The position numbers and the translations under genes were made by a program. A DNA stretch of 64,000 nt, from positions 1 through 64,000 of the forward strand of contig JAFYYG010000017.1 in the NCBI GenBank assembly GCA_017557625.1. The letters are read 5' to 3'. The notes beneath the pieces are model-generated. The model saw only the letters and a program-made list of their open reading frames with translations. It was not told the origin of the DNA and made no database searches. The DNA comes from Muribaculaceae bacterium (GTDB taxonomy: Bacteria; Bacteroidota; Bacteroidia; Bacteroidales; Muribaculaceae). Below are positions 7,005-16,264 of this stretch, piece by piece. Position 1 is the first letter of the stretch, and each line of letters starts with the position of its first letter.

Positions 7005-8057
7005 ATGAGAGAACTTGTTGACATATTGCGTGCTGAGCGGCACTTGGAGAGCAGCAGCTATAAAGCTCTGCTGGAGTGTGACAACGAGAGCGTTGTCGCC
7101 TATCTGCACGAGCAGGCCCGCGAGGTGGCGCAAGGGGTGTTTGGCAGAGGAATCTTCGTGCGCGGACTTGTGGAGTTGACCAATGTGTGCCACAACGACT
7201 GCTACTACTGCGGAATCCGCAAAAGCAATAGTAATGTTGAGCGATATATTCTCACCACCGAACAGGTGCTGCAAAGCTGCCAGCAAGGCTATGAACTTGG
7301 TTTCAGGACCTTTGTGCTGCAAGGCGGCGAACTGCCTCGCGACAAGGCACAGTGGTTAGTGGAACTTGTGAGCGAGATTAGGCAAAGGTGGAGCGACTGC
7401 GCCATCACCCTCTCACTCGGCGAGTGGCCAAGAGAGGTTTATGAGGCTCTGAAACATGCTGGCGCCGACCGTTACCTGCTTCGCCATGAGAGCCATAATG
7501 CCGAGCATTACGCCAAGTTGCACCCTGCCGACATGTCTCTCACTAATCGCCTTCAATGCCTGACGTGGCTCAAAGAGCTTGGTTACCAAGTTGGCACTGG
7601 CATTATGGTGGGGAGTCCGTGGCAGTCGCTTGACAACATCATGGAGGATATTGAGTTCATAGAGCAATTTAAGCCTCAGATGATAGGTTTGGGACCATTT
7701 GTACCGCAGCACGACACGCCATTTGGCAAGTCTGCTACTGGCAGTGCCGCGCTTACCTGCAAACTCTACAGCATCTTCCGCCTGATGTTTCCCAATGCCT
7801 TGATACCCAGCACTACCGCGATCAATACGATTGACACCAATGGCAGGATAAAAGGCATTATGGCAGGCGCAAATGTGGTGATGCCCAACCTCTCCCCTGC
7901 CAGCGTGAGGAGCAACTATGCCCTCTACGACGGCAAGGCCATCACCAACGCCGAAGCAGCCGAGGGAATAGCGCAACTCGAGACCCAACTCGCCACCATA
8001 GGCTACCACATAGACTGGAGCAGAGGAGACTTTAATCAATGTAAAATCAACAACTAA
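7005..8057 (+). CDS. hydE: [FeFe]-hydrogenase maturase HydE (radical SAM)
   Basis: A 350-residue radical SAM enzyme. The CX3CX2C motif that binds the [4Fe-4S] cluster is C62-HND-C66-YY-C69 (TNVCHNDCYYCGIRKSN). BioB-like features follow: LQGGELP near 105, and HESHNAEHYAKLHP near 163, where BioB/HydE proteins bind substrate. HydE works with HydG and HydF to build the diiron subcluster of the H-cluster. BioB (biotin synthase) was considered; the neighbouring hydG, hydF and hydA and the sequence details favour HydE. A strong promoter precedes the start at 7005. The last codons run into a heptad array that continues to hydG. Confidence 0.93.
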   Translation: MRELVDILRAERHLESSSYKALLECDNESVVAYLHEQAREVAQGVFGRGIFVRGLVELTNVCHNDCYYCGIRKSNSNVERYILTTEQVLQSCQQGYELGFRTFVLQGGELPRDKAQWLVELVSEIRQRWSDCAITLSLGEWPREVYEALKHAGADRYLLRHESHNAEHYAKLHPADMSLTNRLQCLTWLKELGYQVGTGIMVGSPWQSLDNIMEDIEFIEQFKPQMIGLGPFVPQHDTPFGKSATGSAALTCKLYSIFRLMFPNALIPSTTAINTIDTNGRIKGIMAGANVVMPNLSPASVRSNYALYDGKAITNAEAAEGIAQLETQLATIGYHIDWSRGDFNQCKINN

Positions 8058-8093
8058 AAAACTGATAACTCAAAACTAATAACTGATAACTGA
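8052..8093 (+). repeat. AACTNNN heptad array between hydE and hydG
   Basis: Six units of seven or eight bases (AACTAAAA, AACTGAT, AACTCAA and so on) run from the stop codon of hydE to three bases before the hydG ATG. The first unit includes the hydE stop codon. Confidence 0.8.
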
Positions 8094-8096
8094 TTT

Positions 8097-9512
8097 ATGT
8101 ATAACCCAAAATCACCTCATGCCGAGGAGTTTATTGACCACGGCGAAATATTGGAGACGCTGGAGTATGCCGCCAAGAACCGCAGCAACCGCGCTCTGAT
8201 TGAAGAAATAATAAACAAGGCCGCTACCTGCAAGGGTCTCACCCACCGCGAGGCAGCAGTGTTGCTGGAGTGCGACCAGTCCGACCTGATAGAGCGTTTC
8301 GAGAATCTTGCCCGCGAAGTGAAGCAAAAGCTCTATGGCAACCGCATCGTGCTTTTTGCTCCACTTTATCTGTCGAACTACTGTATAAATGGTTGTGTGT
8401 ATTGCCCATATCACGGCAAGAACCGCACTATTCCCCGCAAAAAGCTGTCGCAAGATGAGATTCGCCAAGAGGTAATTGCTCTGCAGCAGATGGGGCACAA
8501 ACGCCTCGCCCTCGAAGCTGGCGAGCACCCCAAGATGAACCCAATCGAATACATCCTTGAGTCAATCAAAACGATATATGACACTAAGGTAGGCAATGGA
8601 GCCATCCGCCGTGTGAACGTGAATATCGCAGCCACTACTGTAGAGAACTACACCAAGCTTAAAGAGGCAGGCATCGGCACCTATATCCTCTTCCAAGAGA
8701 CCTATAACAAGGAGAACTACGAGAAACTGCACCCCACAGGCCCGAAGAGTGACTACTGCTACCACACCGAGGCTATGGACCGCGCTATGGAAGGCGGAGT
8801 TGACGATGTGGGCATCGGTGTGCTTTATGGATTGACAACCTACCGCTACGATCTCGTGGGACTCCTTATGCATGCCGAGCACCTTGAGGCTCGCATGGGC
8901 GTGGGACCGCACACCATCAGCGTGCCGCGCATCTGTCCTGCTGACGACATCTCGCTCGACGAGTTCCCCGATGTGCTGCCCGATGATATCTTCTGCAAGA
9001 TTGTTGCCATCATCCGCCTTGCCGCACCCTATACCGGCATGATTATCTCCACCCGCGAGTCGCAGAAGGTGAGGGAGAAAGTGCTTGACTTAGGCATCTC
9101 GCAGATTAGTGGCGGTTCGCGCACCAGCGTGGGCGGCTACACCACCGAGGAGCGCCACGACGACACGGCACAGTTTGACGTGAGCGACCAGCGAAGCCTC
9201 GACGAAGTAATCTCGTGGCTTCTCGACATCGACTACCTGCCCAGCTTCTGCACGGCATGCTATCGTGAGGGACGCACCGGGGACCGCTTCATGTCGCTCG
9301 TGAAACGCGGCAAGATTAGTTACTGCTGCACCCCTAACGCGATGATTACCCTCAAGGAATACCTCGAGGACTACGCCAGCCCCGCCACCCGCGAGAAAGG
9401 CGAAGCGCTCATCCGCCGCGAGCTGGAGAAATTGCCCGACGACCGCATCCGCAACCTCGCCAACCGCCGCCTCATCGACATCGCAAATGGCGAGAGGGAT
9501 TTTAGGTTCTAG
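8097..9512 (+). CDS. hydG: [FeFe]-hydrogenase maturase HydG (tyrosine lyase, radical SAM)
   Basis: A 471-residue ThiH-like enzyme. It cleaves tyrosine to make the CO and CN ligands of the H-cluster. The radical SAM motif is C96-ING-C100-VY-C103 (SNYCINGCVYCPYHGKN). The C-terminus carries the second, auxiliary-cluster motif CX2CX22C (FCTACYREG to SYCC), which separates HydG from ThiH. The middle has the conserved FQETYNKENYEKLHPTGPK and GVGPHTISVPR segments. It follows hydE in the same operon, with only the heptad array between, and precedes hydF. Confidence 0.95.
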   Translation: MYNPKSPHAEEFIDHGEILETLEYAAKNRSNRALIEEIINKAATCKGLTHREAAVLLECDQSDLIERFENLAREVKQKLYGNRIVLFAPLYLSNYCINGCVYCPYHGKNRTIPRKKLSQDEIRQEVIALQQMGHKRLALEAGEHPKMNPIEYILESIKTIYDTKVGNGAIRRVNVNIAATTVENYTKLKEAGIGTYILFQETYNKENYEKLHPTGPKSDYCYHTEAMDRAMEGGVDDVGIGVLYGLTTYRYDLVGLLMHAEHLEARMGVGPHTISVPRICPADDISLDEFPDVLPDDIFCKIVAIIRLAAPYTGMIISTRESQKVREKVLDLGISQISGGSRTSVGGYTTEERHDDTAQFDVSDQRSLDEVISWLLDIDYLPSFCTACYREGRTGDRFMSLVKRGKISYCCTPNAMITLKEYLEDYASPATREKGEALIRRELEKLPDDRIRNLANRRLIDIANGERDFRF

Positions 9513-9534
9513 AAATTTTAATGAAGTTTCGTAT

Positions 9535-9578
9535 GTTGCGTTGACAACGCAACACACGTTACACACGTTACACACGCA
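9535..9578 (+). repeat. Palindrome plus 9-mer array between hydG and hydF
   Basis: A perfect 9+1+9 palindrome (9535-9553, arms GTTGCGTTG and CAACGCAAC) runs into three 9-base units (ACACACGTT twice, then ACACACGCA). The palindrome arms are the same as at 50045-50063, in an unrelated operon, and close to those at 5388-5406. Confidence 0.75.
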
Positions 9579-9592
9579 AGAAATAACAAACA

Positions 9593-10780
9593 ATGAACAC
9601 AGCACCTCAGTCACTTCGCCGTCACATCGCCATTTTTGGGCGGAGGAACGTGGGCAAGTCATCCTTGCTTAACGCCATCACGGGCCAGCATGTTGCCATC
9701 GTCTCGCCAGAGGCGGGCACGACCACCGACCCAGTAAACCGTGCCATGGAGATACTGCCGCTGGGGCCTTGCATGCTCATCGACACCGCAGGCTTTGACG
9801 ACGAGGGCAGCGTGGGCGAACTGCGCAACGAGCGCACTCACAAGGTGCTTGACCAAGCCGACATGGCACTGCTGGTCATGGACCAAGTGCAAGACTTGAG
9901 CTTTGAAAAGAAATGGCTCAATGATCTGCGCCGTCTTGAGATTCCTACCGTGGCAGTGCTCAACAAAGTGGATGCCATTGGTGATGTTGAAAATGCTGTT
10001 GAGCAGATAAAAAGCACGCTTGGAATCGAGCCTGTGGCGGTTAGCGCTAAGAACCATGAAGGCATTGACAAGTTGCTTGAGGCACTTGTGCATGCCGCTG
10101 GCGATGATGAGGAAACGAGCCTAACCGCAGGTCTCGCCAAACCAGGCGACACAGTGCTGCTAGTGATGCCGCAAGACCCGCAAGCACCAAAAGGGCGATT
10201 AATTCTTCCACAAGTGCAGACCATCCGCGACCTGCTCGACAAACGCTGCATAATCACTTGCTGTGGAGTTGACACTCTTGAAAAAAGTTTTGAAGCGCTA
10301 AGCGAACCACCTGCGCTTATTATCACCGACTCGCAAGTATTTGCACAAGTCTATGTAAAGAAGCCCGAAGGCAGCCTTCTCACATCATTCTCGGTGCTGA
10401 TGGCAGGGCAAAAAGGCAATATGGAAGTGCTGATTGAAGGCGCAAAAGCCATCGACCTTCTCACCCCGCAGTCGCGCGTACTAATTGCCGAGGCCTGCAC
10501 CCATGCACCCATGAGCGAGGACATAGGCCGCAAGAAGATTCCGCGCATGATTCGCAAGCGATTCGGCGAGACAATCGCCTTCGACATCCATGCCGGAAAG
10601 GACTACCCTACCGACCTCAAGAAATATGACCTGATAGTTCACTGCGGAGCGTGCATGTTCAACCGCCGCCTTATGCTCTCACGCATCGTTCGGGCGCAAG
10701 AGCAAGGCGTGCCAATCACCAACTACGGCCTCGCCATCGCCCACCTGCAAGGCATCCTCGACAAAGTGTCGCTGCCGTGA
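9593..10780 (+). CDS. hydF: [FeFe]-hydrogenase maturation GTPase HydF
   Basis: A 395-residue scaffold GTPase that carries the diiron precursor and hands it to HydA. The N-terminal GTPase domain has the P-loop GRRNVGKS (16-23), a G3 DTAG at 64, and NKVD at 124. The C-terminal Fe-S motif is CxHx45HCxxC: C302-T-H304 to H350-C351-GA-C354 (VHCGACMFNRR). The length matches the family. It is the last gene of hydEGF and ends just before a bidirectional terminator shared with the convergent structural operon. Confidence 0.95.
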   Translation: MNTAPQSLRRHIAIFGRRNVGKSSLLNAITGQHVAIVSPEAGTTTDPVNRAMEILPLGPCMLIDTAGFDDEGSVGELRNERTHKVLDQADMALLVMDQVQDLSFEKKWLNDLRRLEIPTVAVLNKVDAIGDVENAVEQIKSTLGIEPVAVSAKNHEGIDKLLEALVHAAGDDEETSLTAGLAKPGDTVLLVMPQDPQAPKGRLILPQVQTIRDLLDKRCIITCCGVDTLEKSFEALSEPPALIITDSQVFAQVYVKKPEGSLLTSFSVLMAGQKGNMEVLIEGAKAIDLLTPQSRVLIAEACTHAPMSEDIGRKKIPRMIRKRFGETIAFDIHAGKDYPTDLKKYDLIVHCGACMFNRRLMLSRIVRAQEQGVPITNYGLAIAHLQGILDKVSLP

Positions 10781-10795
10781 CACAAGCACCATAAA

Positions 10796-10827
10796 AAACG
10801 GTCACACCCGTGATGGCATGACCGTTT
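10796..10827. terminator. Bidirectional terminator between hydF and hydC
   Basis: Arms AAACGGTCA and TGACCGTTT pair around a 14-base loop. There are A and T tracts on both sides, so it can serve both convergent operons. Confidence 0.85.
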
Positions 10828-10849
10828 ATTATAAATAAGGTGTAGAATA

Positions 10850-11338
10850 TTAGTTGTCCACCTCTTCAAGAATCTTTTGTACATCCTTAGGCTGGAGGCG
10901 GCCGTAAACCTTCTCGCCAATGGTTACCACTGGTGCGAGACCGCAGGCACCCACGCAGCGCAGGCAGTCAAGTGAGAACTTGCCGTCGGGAGTAGTCTGT
11001 CCCACCTCGATGTTGAGGATGCGTTTGATTTCCTCAAGCAACTTCTCCGAGCCACGCACGTAGCATGCAGTACCCAAGCATACAGAGATTGGGTGCTTGC
11101 CCTTAGGAGTCATGGTGAAGAACGAGTAGAATGTTACAACACCATAAACCTTAGAGGCAGGGATATTAAGTTTTCGGGCGATTACGCGCTGCATCTCCTC
11201 GGGGAGGTAGCCGTGCATCGACTGTGCCTCGTGCAGGATATTGATGAGCTCGCCTGGTTTGTTACCATGCTTATCGCAGATGGCCTCCACCTGCTCAATG
11301 ACATTACATGCCAATTTCATTTCTTTTGCTTTTGCCAT
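10850..11338 (-). CDS. hydC: NAD-linked [FeFe]-hydrogenase subunit HydC (NuoE-like)
   Basis: A 162-residue protein with an N-terminal helical part and a thioredoxin-like [2Fe-2S] domain. The cluster ligands are C87 and C92 (SVCLGTACYVRG) and C128 and C132 (CLRCVGACGLAPVV), the NuoE/HndA pattern. In trimeric HydABC enzymes this small subunit passes electrons between NADH and the other two subunits. It is the last gene of the operon hydB-hydA-hydC, 26 bases after hydA. Length and motifs are standard. Confidence 0.92.
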   Translation of the reverse strand: MAKAKEMKLACNVIEQVEAICDKHGNKPGELINILHEAQSMHGYLPEEMQRVIARKLNIPASKVYGVVTFYSFFTMTPKGKHPISVCLGTACYVRGSEKLLEEIKRILNIEVGQTTPDGKFSLDCLRCVGACGLAPVVTIGEKVYGRLQPKDVQKILEEVDN

Positions 11339-11364
11339 AATTTATAGAGGTTTTAGCCAGATTT

Positions 11365-13125
11365 TTACTTAATAGATTTGTCAAAATAGTGAGTGTGCAA
11401 CAAGTGGTGCGACTTCTCGCTCAGAGGCTCGCCCAAGAATTCCTTGTAGAGCTTCTGGATGTCGGGATTCTCATGACTCTTGCGTAATGGCTTGTCATTG
11501 TCCTCGGCATAGAGGGCGTCGCAACGCTGTTGAATCACATCGAAGTCGCCATGGTGGTAAGGCTGACCGGCACCGCCGATGCAACCACCAGGACATGCCA
11601 TCACCTCAACAACATGGTAGTCGAGCTCGCCAGCACGAAGCTTGTCCATGATGATACGTGCATTGCTCAAGGTGTGAGCTACACAAATCTTGAGTTCAAA
11701 GCCGTTGAGGTCGATCTTTGCCTCACGGATTCCCTCGAAGCCACGCACCTGCTCGAAGTTAATATGTGGCAAGGTCTTTTTGGTGTAAACCTCATAAACG
11801 GTACGCAGAGCTGCTTCCATCACGCCACCAGTAACGCCGAAGATAGCAGCGGCACCTGTTGACTCGCCGAGAGGGCTGTCGAAGTCGCTGTCGGGCAACT
11901 GAGCGAAGTTGATGTTTGCACGCTTGATGAGACGAGCGAGCTCACGGGTCGAGATGCTGTAGTCAACATCGGGATTGCCGTTAACCTTGAACTCGTCGCG
12001 GCCGCACTCATATTTCTTAGCCAAGCAAGGCATGATAGATACCACCACGAGTTTCTCGCGTGGGATGCCCATCTTCTCTGCCCAGTAGGTCTTGGCGATA
12101 GCACCAAACATCTGGGCTGGCGACTTGGCGCTCGAAGGATAGTCGAGCAGGTCGGGATAGTTGTGCTCAAAGAAGTTCACCCAAGCTGGGCAGCATGATG
12201 TCATAATAGGCAACTTCACGCTCTTGTCACCAGCGAGGAATTTATTGAGACGATCGAGAATCTCGGCTCCCTCTTCCATGATGGTGAGGTCGGCACCAAA
12301 GTCGGTGTCAAATACATAGTCGAAACCGAGGTCACGCAATGCGGTGGCCAGTTTGCCGGTAACGCCACCTGGCACACCAAATTCCTCGCCCAGTGCAAAG
12401 CGCACTGCAGGAGCTGGCTGAGCCACAACCACCTTGTCGGGGTCGGTGATGTCGGCCATAAGCTGGTCGGTATAGTCACGCTCGGTAAGAGCACCCACGG
12501 GGCAAACAGCCACACACTGACCGCAGTAGGTACAGTCGGTGTCGACAAACATACGGTCGAAGGTTGGAGCGATAGTGGTGTCGAAACCACGACGGATGGC
12601 GCCAAGCACACCCACACTCTGCACCTCGTTACAAACTGTCTCGCAACGGCGGCAGTAGATGCACTTCTCCATGTTGCGTGTGATGGCTGGAGTCACCTCA
12701 TTCTTGCGCTGGCTCTTCTCGCCATCGTTGTAAGGCATCTCACGGATGTTCAGACGCATTACCAAGCGCTGCAACTCACAGTTGCTGCACTTGGGGCAAG
12801 TGAGGCAATCGTTGGGGTGATCGCTGAGGATAAGCTCGGCTATGGTCTTGCGGGCGCGAATCACGCGTGCAGAATTTGTGTAAACCACCATGTCGGGCAT
12901 ACAAGCGGTAGCGCAGGCAGGTGCCAAGTTGCGACGTCCCTCTACCTCTACCACACACAGGCGGCAAGAAGCAGGTTTGTTCTTCACACAAGTGCCTTTA
13001 AGGTCGATGTGGCACAAAGTGGGAATATCGATGCCGACAAGTTTGCCGGCCTCGAGCAGTGTAGTGCCTTTGGGCACTTCCACTACATGGTTATCTATTG
13101 TAAGTTTTATCAATTTCTCTTCCAT
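11365..13125 (-). CDS. hydA: [FeFe]-hydrogenase catalytic subunit HydA (group A, NAD-linked type)
   Basis: A 586-residue iron hydrogenase. In order: an N-terminal [2Fe-2S] ferredoxin domain (C38, C46, C54, C57), a His-Cys3 [4Fe-4S] site (H103, C107, C110, C116 region, DHPNDCLTCPKCSNC), two ferredoxin-type [4Fe-4S] clusters (C155-C165 and C198-C208), and the H-domain. The three H-cluster motifs are intact: L1 TSCCPAW (309-315), L2 MPCLAKKYE (365-373), L3 EVMACPGGCIGGAGQP (507-522). It catalyses reversible H2 formation. With HydB and HydC the domain set is that of NADH/ferredoxin-dependent bifurcating enzymes; bifurcation is inferred from this, not shown. It is 21 bases after hydB. Confidence 0.96.
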   Translation of the reverse strand: MEEKLIKLTIDNHVVEVPKGTTLLEAGKLVGIDIPTLCHIDLKGTCVKNKPASCRLCVVEVEGRRNLAPACATACMPDMVVYTNSARVIRARKTIAELILSDHPNDCLTCPKCSNCELQRLVMRLNIREMPYNDGEKSQRKNEVTPAITRNMEKCIYCRRCETVCNEVQSVGVLGAIRRGFDTTIAPTFDRMFVDTDCTYCGQCVAVCPVGALTERDYTDQLMADITDPDKVVVAQPAPAVRFALGEEFGVPGGVTGKLATALRDLGFDYVFDTDFGADLTIMEEGAEILDRLNKFLAGDKSVKLPIMTSCCPAWVNFFEHNYPDLLDYPSSAKSPAQMFGAIAKTYWAEKMGIPREKLVVVSIMPCLAKKYECGRDEFKVNGNPDVDYSISTRELARLIKRANINFAQLPDSDFDSPLGESTGAAAIFGVTGGVMEAALRTVYEVYTKKTLPHINFEQVRGFEGIREAKIDLNGFELKICVAHTLSNARIIMDKLRAGELDYHVVEVMACPGGCIGGAGQPYHHGDFDVIQQRCDALYAEDNDKPLRKSHENPDIQKLYKEFLGEPLSEKSHHLLHTHYFDKSIK

Positions 13126-13146
13126 GATGAAAATAATCGTGAGTCG

Positions 13147-15054
13147 TTAGAAAATCTGAATAGCATCGAAGTGGCAACGCGACTGGCACATGCCGCAGCG
13201 GATGCACTTGAATGGATTAATAACATGAGGTTTGCGAACATCGCCCATGATAGCGTCGGCAGGACAGTTGCGAGCGCAAGCGCCACAGCCTTTACACTTC
13301 TCGGGGTTAACGGTGTAGGTCAAGAGAGCCTTACACTGCTTAGCGCGGCAAGTGTGCTTCTTAACGTGCTCCACATATTCATCATAGAAATTGTCGATTG
13401 TTGACAATACAGGGTTTGGAGAGGTCTGGCCAAGTCCACAGAGTGCTGTGTCCTTGATGGTTGCAGCGAGCGACTTCAAGTGCTCGATGTCGTCCATAGT
13501 GCCCTTGCCCTCGGTGATGCGGGTCAAAATCTCAAGCATTCGCTTGTTACCGATGCGGCAGGGAGTACACTTACCGCACGACTCGCCAACGGTGAACTCA
13601 AGGTAGAACTTGGCAACCGATACCATACAGTCGTCCTCGTCCATAACAATCATACCACCAGAGCCCATCATCGAGCCAGCGGCACCAAGGCTCTCGTAAT
13701 CGATAGGAATGTCGAGGTGCTTTTCGGTCAAGCAGCCACCCGAAGGGCCACCAGTTTGAACGGCCTTGAACTTCTTGCCGTTCTTCACGCCACCACCAAT
13801 GTCGTAGATAATCTCGCGTAAGGTAGTGCCCATTGGGACCTCAATAAGTCCAACGTTGTTAATCTTGCCAGCGAGTGCGAACACCTTAGTGCCCTTCGAC
13901 TTCTCAGTGCCGATAGAAGCAAACCAGTCGGCGCCCTTAGTGAGAATGATGGGAACGTTGGCAAGGGTCTCAACGTTGTTAACGTTGGTGGGATATCCCA
14001 TATAACCGCTCTCGGCGGGGAAGGGTGGTTTGAGGGTTGGCTCACCGCGCTTGCCTTCCATAGAGTGGATAAGGGCAGTCTCCTCACCGCAAACGAAGGC
14101 ACCAGCACCGTAGCGAATCTCAATGTCGAAATCAAAGTCGCTGCCCATGATGCGCTTGCCAAGCATGCCGTATTCGCGAGCCTGGTCGATGGCAATCTTC
14201 AAGCGGTGCACTGCCAATGGATACTCGGCGCGGATGTAGATAAGACCCTCGCTGGCACCGATGCAGTATCCGCACAATGCCATTGCCTCAATTACTGAGT
14301 GGGGGTCACCCTCCATGATTGAGCGGTCCATGAACGCTCCTGGGTCACCCTCGTCGGCGTTACAAACCACATACTTGTGCTCGGCCTGATAGTTGCGGGC
14401 GAAACCCCATTTCATACCAGTCGGGAAACCAGCACCACCACGTCCACGGAGCCCCGACTTCTTGATGATGTCGATAACCTCCTCTGGGGTCTGGTTCTGC
14501 AAAGCGTTGGAGAGTGCTGCATAACCGTCGCGAGCGATGTACTCGGCGATGTTCTCGGGATCGATGAAACCGCAGTTGCGCAGAGCCACACGCTTCTGCT
14601 TGCGGTAGAAGTCCATGTGCTTCGAGTCGCTCACGTGCTCCTGGGTCTTGGGGTCAACATAGAGCAAACGCTCCACGCGGCGACCGCCAATGACGTGCTC
14701 TTTTACGATCTCGTCGGCATCCTCGGGTTTCACCTGAGTGTAGAAAGTGTTGTCAGGCATTACCTTGACAATAGGGCCCTTCTCGCAGAAGCCGAAACAT
14801 CCGGTTACAATCACATCAACCTTATTGGCTATGCCATTAGCTTCAATGGCAGCCTTGAGGTTCTCGACAATTTTCGCACTGCTCGAGGCCTTGCAGCCAG
14901 TACCGCCGCAGCAGAGCAACTCAATGTGCTCAGTTCCAACGGCCAGTCCACAGCTCTTTTCACTCACAGCAGCATAACTCAGTTCACGAACGTTCAGGTT
15001 CGCCTGAGCTTTTTTCCTGAATTGAATCAAGTCTTCAAAGTTCAAGGTTTTCAC
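13147..15054 (-). CDS. hydB: NAD-linked [FeFe]-hydrogenase subunit HydB (NuoF-like flavoprotein)
   Basis: A 635-residue subunit. It has an N-terminal [2Fe-2S] thioredoxin-like domain (C48/C49, C54, C86, C90), then the NuoF core with NADH/FMN motifs GLRGRGGAGFPTGMKW (201-216) and NADEGDPGAFMDRS (232-245), the [4Fe-4S] motif ESCGKCTPCRIG near 491-502, and a C-terminal pair of [4Fe-4S] clusters (CKGCGACARNCP and CIRCGMCQSRCH). It is the flavin site where NADH and, in bifurcating enzymes, ferredoxin electrons meet. It is first in the operon. The start is GTG at 15054; no ATG is better placed. A candidate -7 box lies at 15153-15146. Confidence 0.95.
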   Translation of the reverse strand: MKTLNFEDLIQFRKKAQANLNVRELSYAAVSEKSCGLAVGTEHIELLCCGGTGCKASSSAKIVENLKAAIEANGIANKVDVIVTGCFGFCEKGPIVKVMPDNTFYTQVKPEDADEIVKEHVIGGRRVERLLYVDPKTQEHVSDSKHMDFYRKQKRVALRNCGFIDPENIAEYIARDGYAALSNALQNQTPEEVIDIIKKSGLRGRGGAGFPTGMKWGFARNYQAEHKYVVCNADEGDPGAFMDRSIMEGDPHSVIEAMALCGYCIGASEGLIYIRAEYPLAVHRLKIAIDQAREYGMLGKRIMGSDFDFDIEIRYGAGAFVCGEETALIHSMEGKRGEPTLKPPFPAESGYMGYPTNVNNVETLANVPIILTKGADWFASIGTEKSKGTKVFALAGKINNVGLIEVPMGTTLREIIYDIGGGVKNGKKFKAVQTGGPSGGCLTEKHLDIPIDYESLGAAGSMMGSGGMIVMDEDDCMVSVAKFYLEFTVGESCGKCTPCRIGNKRMLEILTRITEGKGTMDDIEHLKSLAATIKDTALCGLGQTSPNPVLSTIDNFYDEYVEHVKKHTCRAKQCKALLTYTVNPEKCKGCGACARNCPADAIMGDVRKPHVINPFKCIRCGMCQSRCHFDAIQIF

Positions 15055-15404
15055 TGGGTAAATTTGTTGTTTTAGTTATTAGTTGATATTTAATTAATTT
15101 TCTTCATTTTACCACCCTAAATAGTAGGATATCCAAAAAGTCCCACAAAATTACATACATTATTTTAAATAATGATAAAAAATCAGTGATTTAACAACTT
15201 TTTAAGATTGCTCCAAACCCTTGCAAATAGGGCATAAATAAAATCATTTAAATAAATTAGGCGGCACCTCGGAAATAAAAAACAAGTTTTTTGTATTTCT
15301 CTCGGTTTGAACTAATTTTCAATAAATATTTTGTAATTTCTTAAAGATGCATTAAATTTGCAAGCGAATATGAATTTTTACAATTAATTTAAACCACAAA
15401 TAAT
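15055..15404. other. Divergent promoter region between hydB and the Wza-like gene
   Basis: A 350-base A/T-rich gap with no gene. The minus side has AACTAAT and AACTAAA heptads (about 15063-15085) before hydB and a TAATTTTG -7 box at 15153-15146 without a clear -33 element. The plus side has the full promoter at 15330-15360. I see nothing else in the middle part. Confidence 0.6.
15330..15360 (+). promoter_or_regulatory. Promoter of the Wza-like/kinase pair
   Basis: TTTG (15330-15333), 19 bases and TAAATTTG (15353-15360) form a perfect Bacteroidetes promoter, giving a leader of about 40 nt. Confidence 0.85.
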
Positions 15405-16214
15405 ATGAAATCAAAACTTTTATTACTCCTATCAGTTGCAGCCTTATTTTTCACAAGCTGCAACACTACTAAGGACATTCCTTACATGATTGGCGCAAAC
15501 CAGTTGCCACAAGAAGTGCTTCAATCGGCAGCAAAAGCCAGCGACCCAGTGGTCATGCCCGGCGACATGCTGCAAATCAACGTCATCAGCACCAACACCG
15601 AGGCAGTGAAACCATTCAACAAAATTGATTACGTCTCCAACTTGGGCGGAAGTGGCAACCTGAACAGCAACAATGAAAATTCGATGTACTTCTATCTCGT
15701 TGACGACAAAGGAAACATTGAGTTTCCACTGCTCGGCACGCTGCACGTGGGCGGCATGAGCAAGAGCGCGACAGAGAATTACATCGCCTCGCAAATCTAT
15801 CCTCGCTACCTCACTGAGCGTCCCGGAGTGGAAGTGCGCTTCCAGAATTTCAGAGTCTATATCCTCGGAGAGGTGAAGAGCCCCGGCGAAATCAAAGCTG
15901 TCAACGGCCGCCTCAACTTGCTTGAAGCAATAGCCAAAGCTGGTGACCTCACCATTCATGGCCGCCGCGATAATGTGATGATTGTGCGCACCAACAGCGA
16001 CGGCAGCCGCTCTATACAAACGGTGAACATGAACGACAAGAACATGATTGTCTCGCCAAGCTTCAACCTGCAACAGAACGACATCATCTATGTGGAGCCT
16101 AACAGCTCCCGCGCCCGCCAGTCATGGAACGTGCCACCAGCTCTGTCGCTGGGAATGTCGTCAGTAGGAACACTGATTTCTATCGCCACTTTCATCATCA
16201 CGCTGACGAAGTAA
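15405..16214 (+). CDS. Polysaccharide export lipoprotein, Wza-like
   Basis: A 269-residue outer-membrane lipoprotein. The signal peptide ends in the lipobox FFTSC, so Cys19 is probably lipidated. A Poly_export domain follows (VVMPGDMLQINVIS, GNIEFPLLGTLHVGG) and then a SLBB domain (VYILGEVKSPGEIKAVNGRLNLLEAIAKAGDL region). The C-terminus ends in a hydrophobic helix (PPALSLGMSSVGTLISIATFIITL), as in Bacteroidales Wza homologues. Such proteins form the outer-membrane channel for capsule or exopolysaccharide. No Wzc-type kinase or glycosyltransferase follows; the next gene is instead a Ser/Thr kinase, so this copy is an orphan within the window. Confidence 0.9.
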   Translation: MKSKLLLLLSVAALFFTSCNTTKDIPYMIGANQLPQEVLQSAAKASDPVVMPGDMLQINVISTNTEAVKPFNKIDYVSNLGGSGNLNSNNENSMYFYLVDDKGNIEFPLLGTLHVGGMSKSATENYIASQIYPRYLTERPGVEVRFQNFRVYILGEVKSPGEIKAVNGRLNLLEAIAKAGDLTIHGRRDNVMIVRTNSDGSRSIQTVNMNDKNMIVSPSFNLQQNDIIYVEPNSSRARQSWNVPPALSLGMSSVGTLISIATFIITLTK

Positions 16215-16215
16215 G

Positions 16216-16262
16216 ACAGATGTCAGAAATCAGATTTCAGATAACAGAAATCAGATTTTAGG
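16216..16262 (+). repeat. TCAGNNN heptad array between the Wza-like and kinase genes
   Basis: About six seven-base units (TCAGAAA, TCAGATT, TCAGATA, ACAGAAA) fill the gap from just after the stop codon to three bases before the next ATG. Confidence 0.8.
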
Positions 16263-16264
16263 AT

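Noticed and set aside
7005-9512. hydE and hydG as biotin synthase and ThiH
   Set aside because: HydG has the C-terminal CX2CX22C motif, and both lie with hydF next to a complete HydABC hydrogenase.
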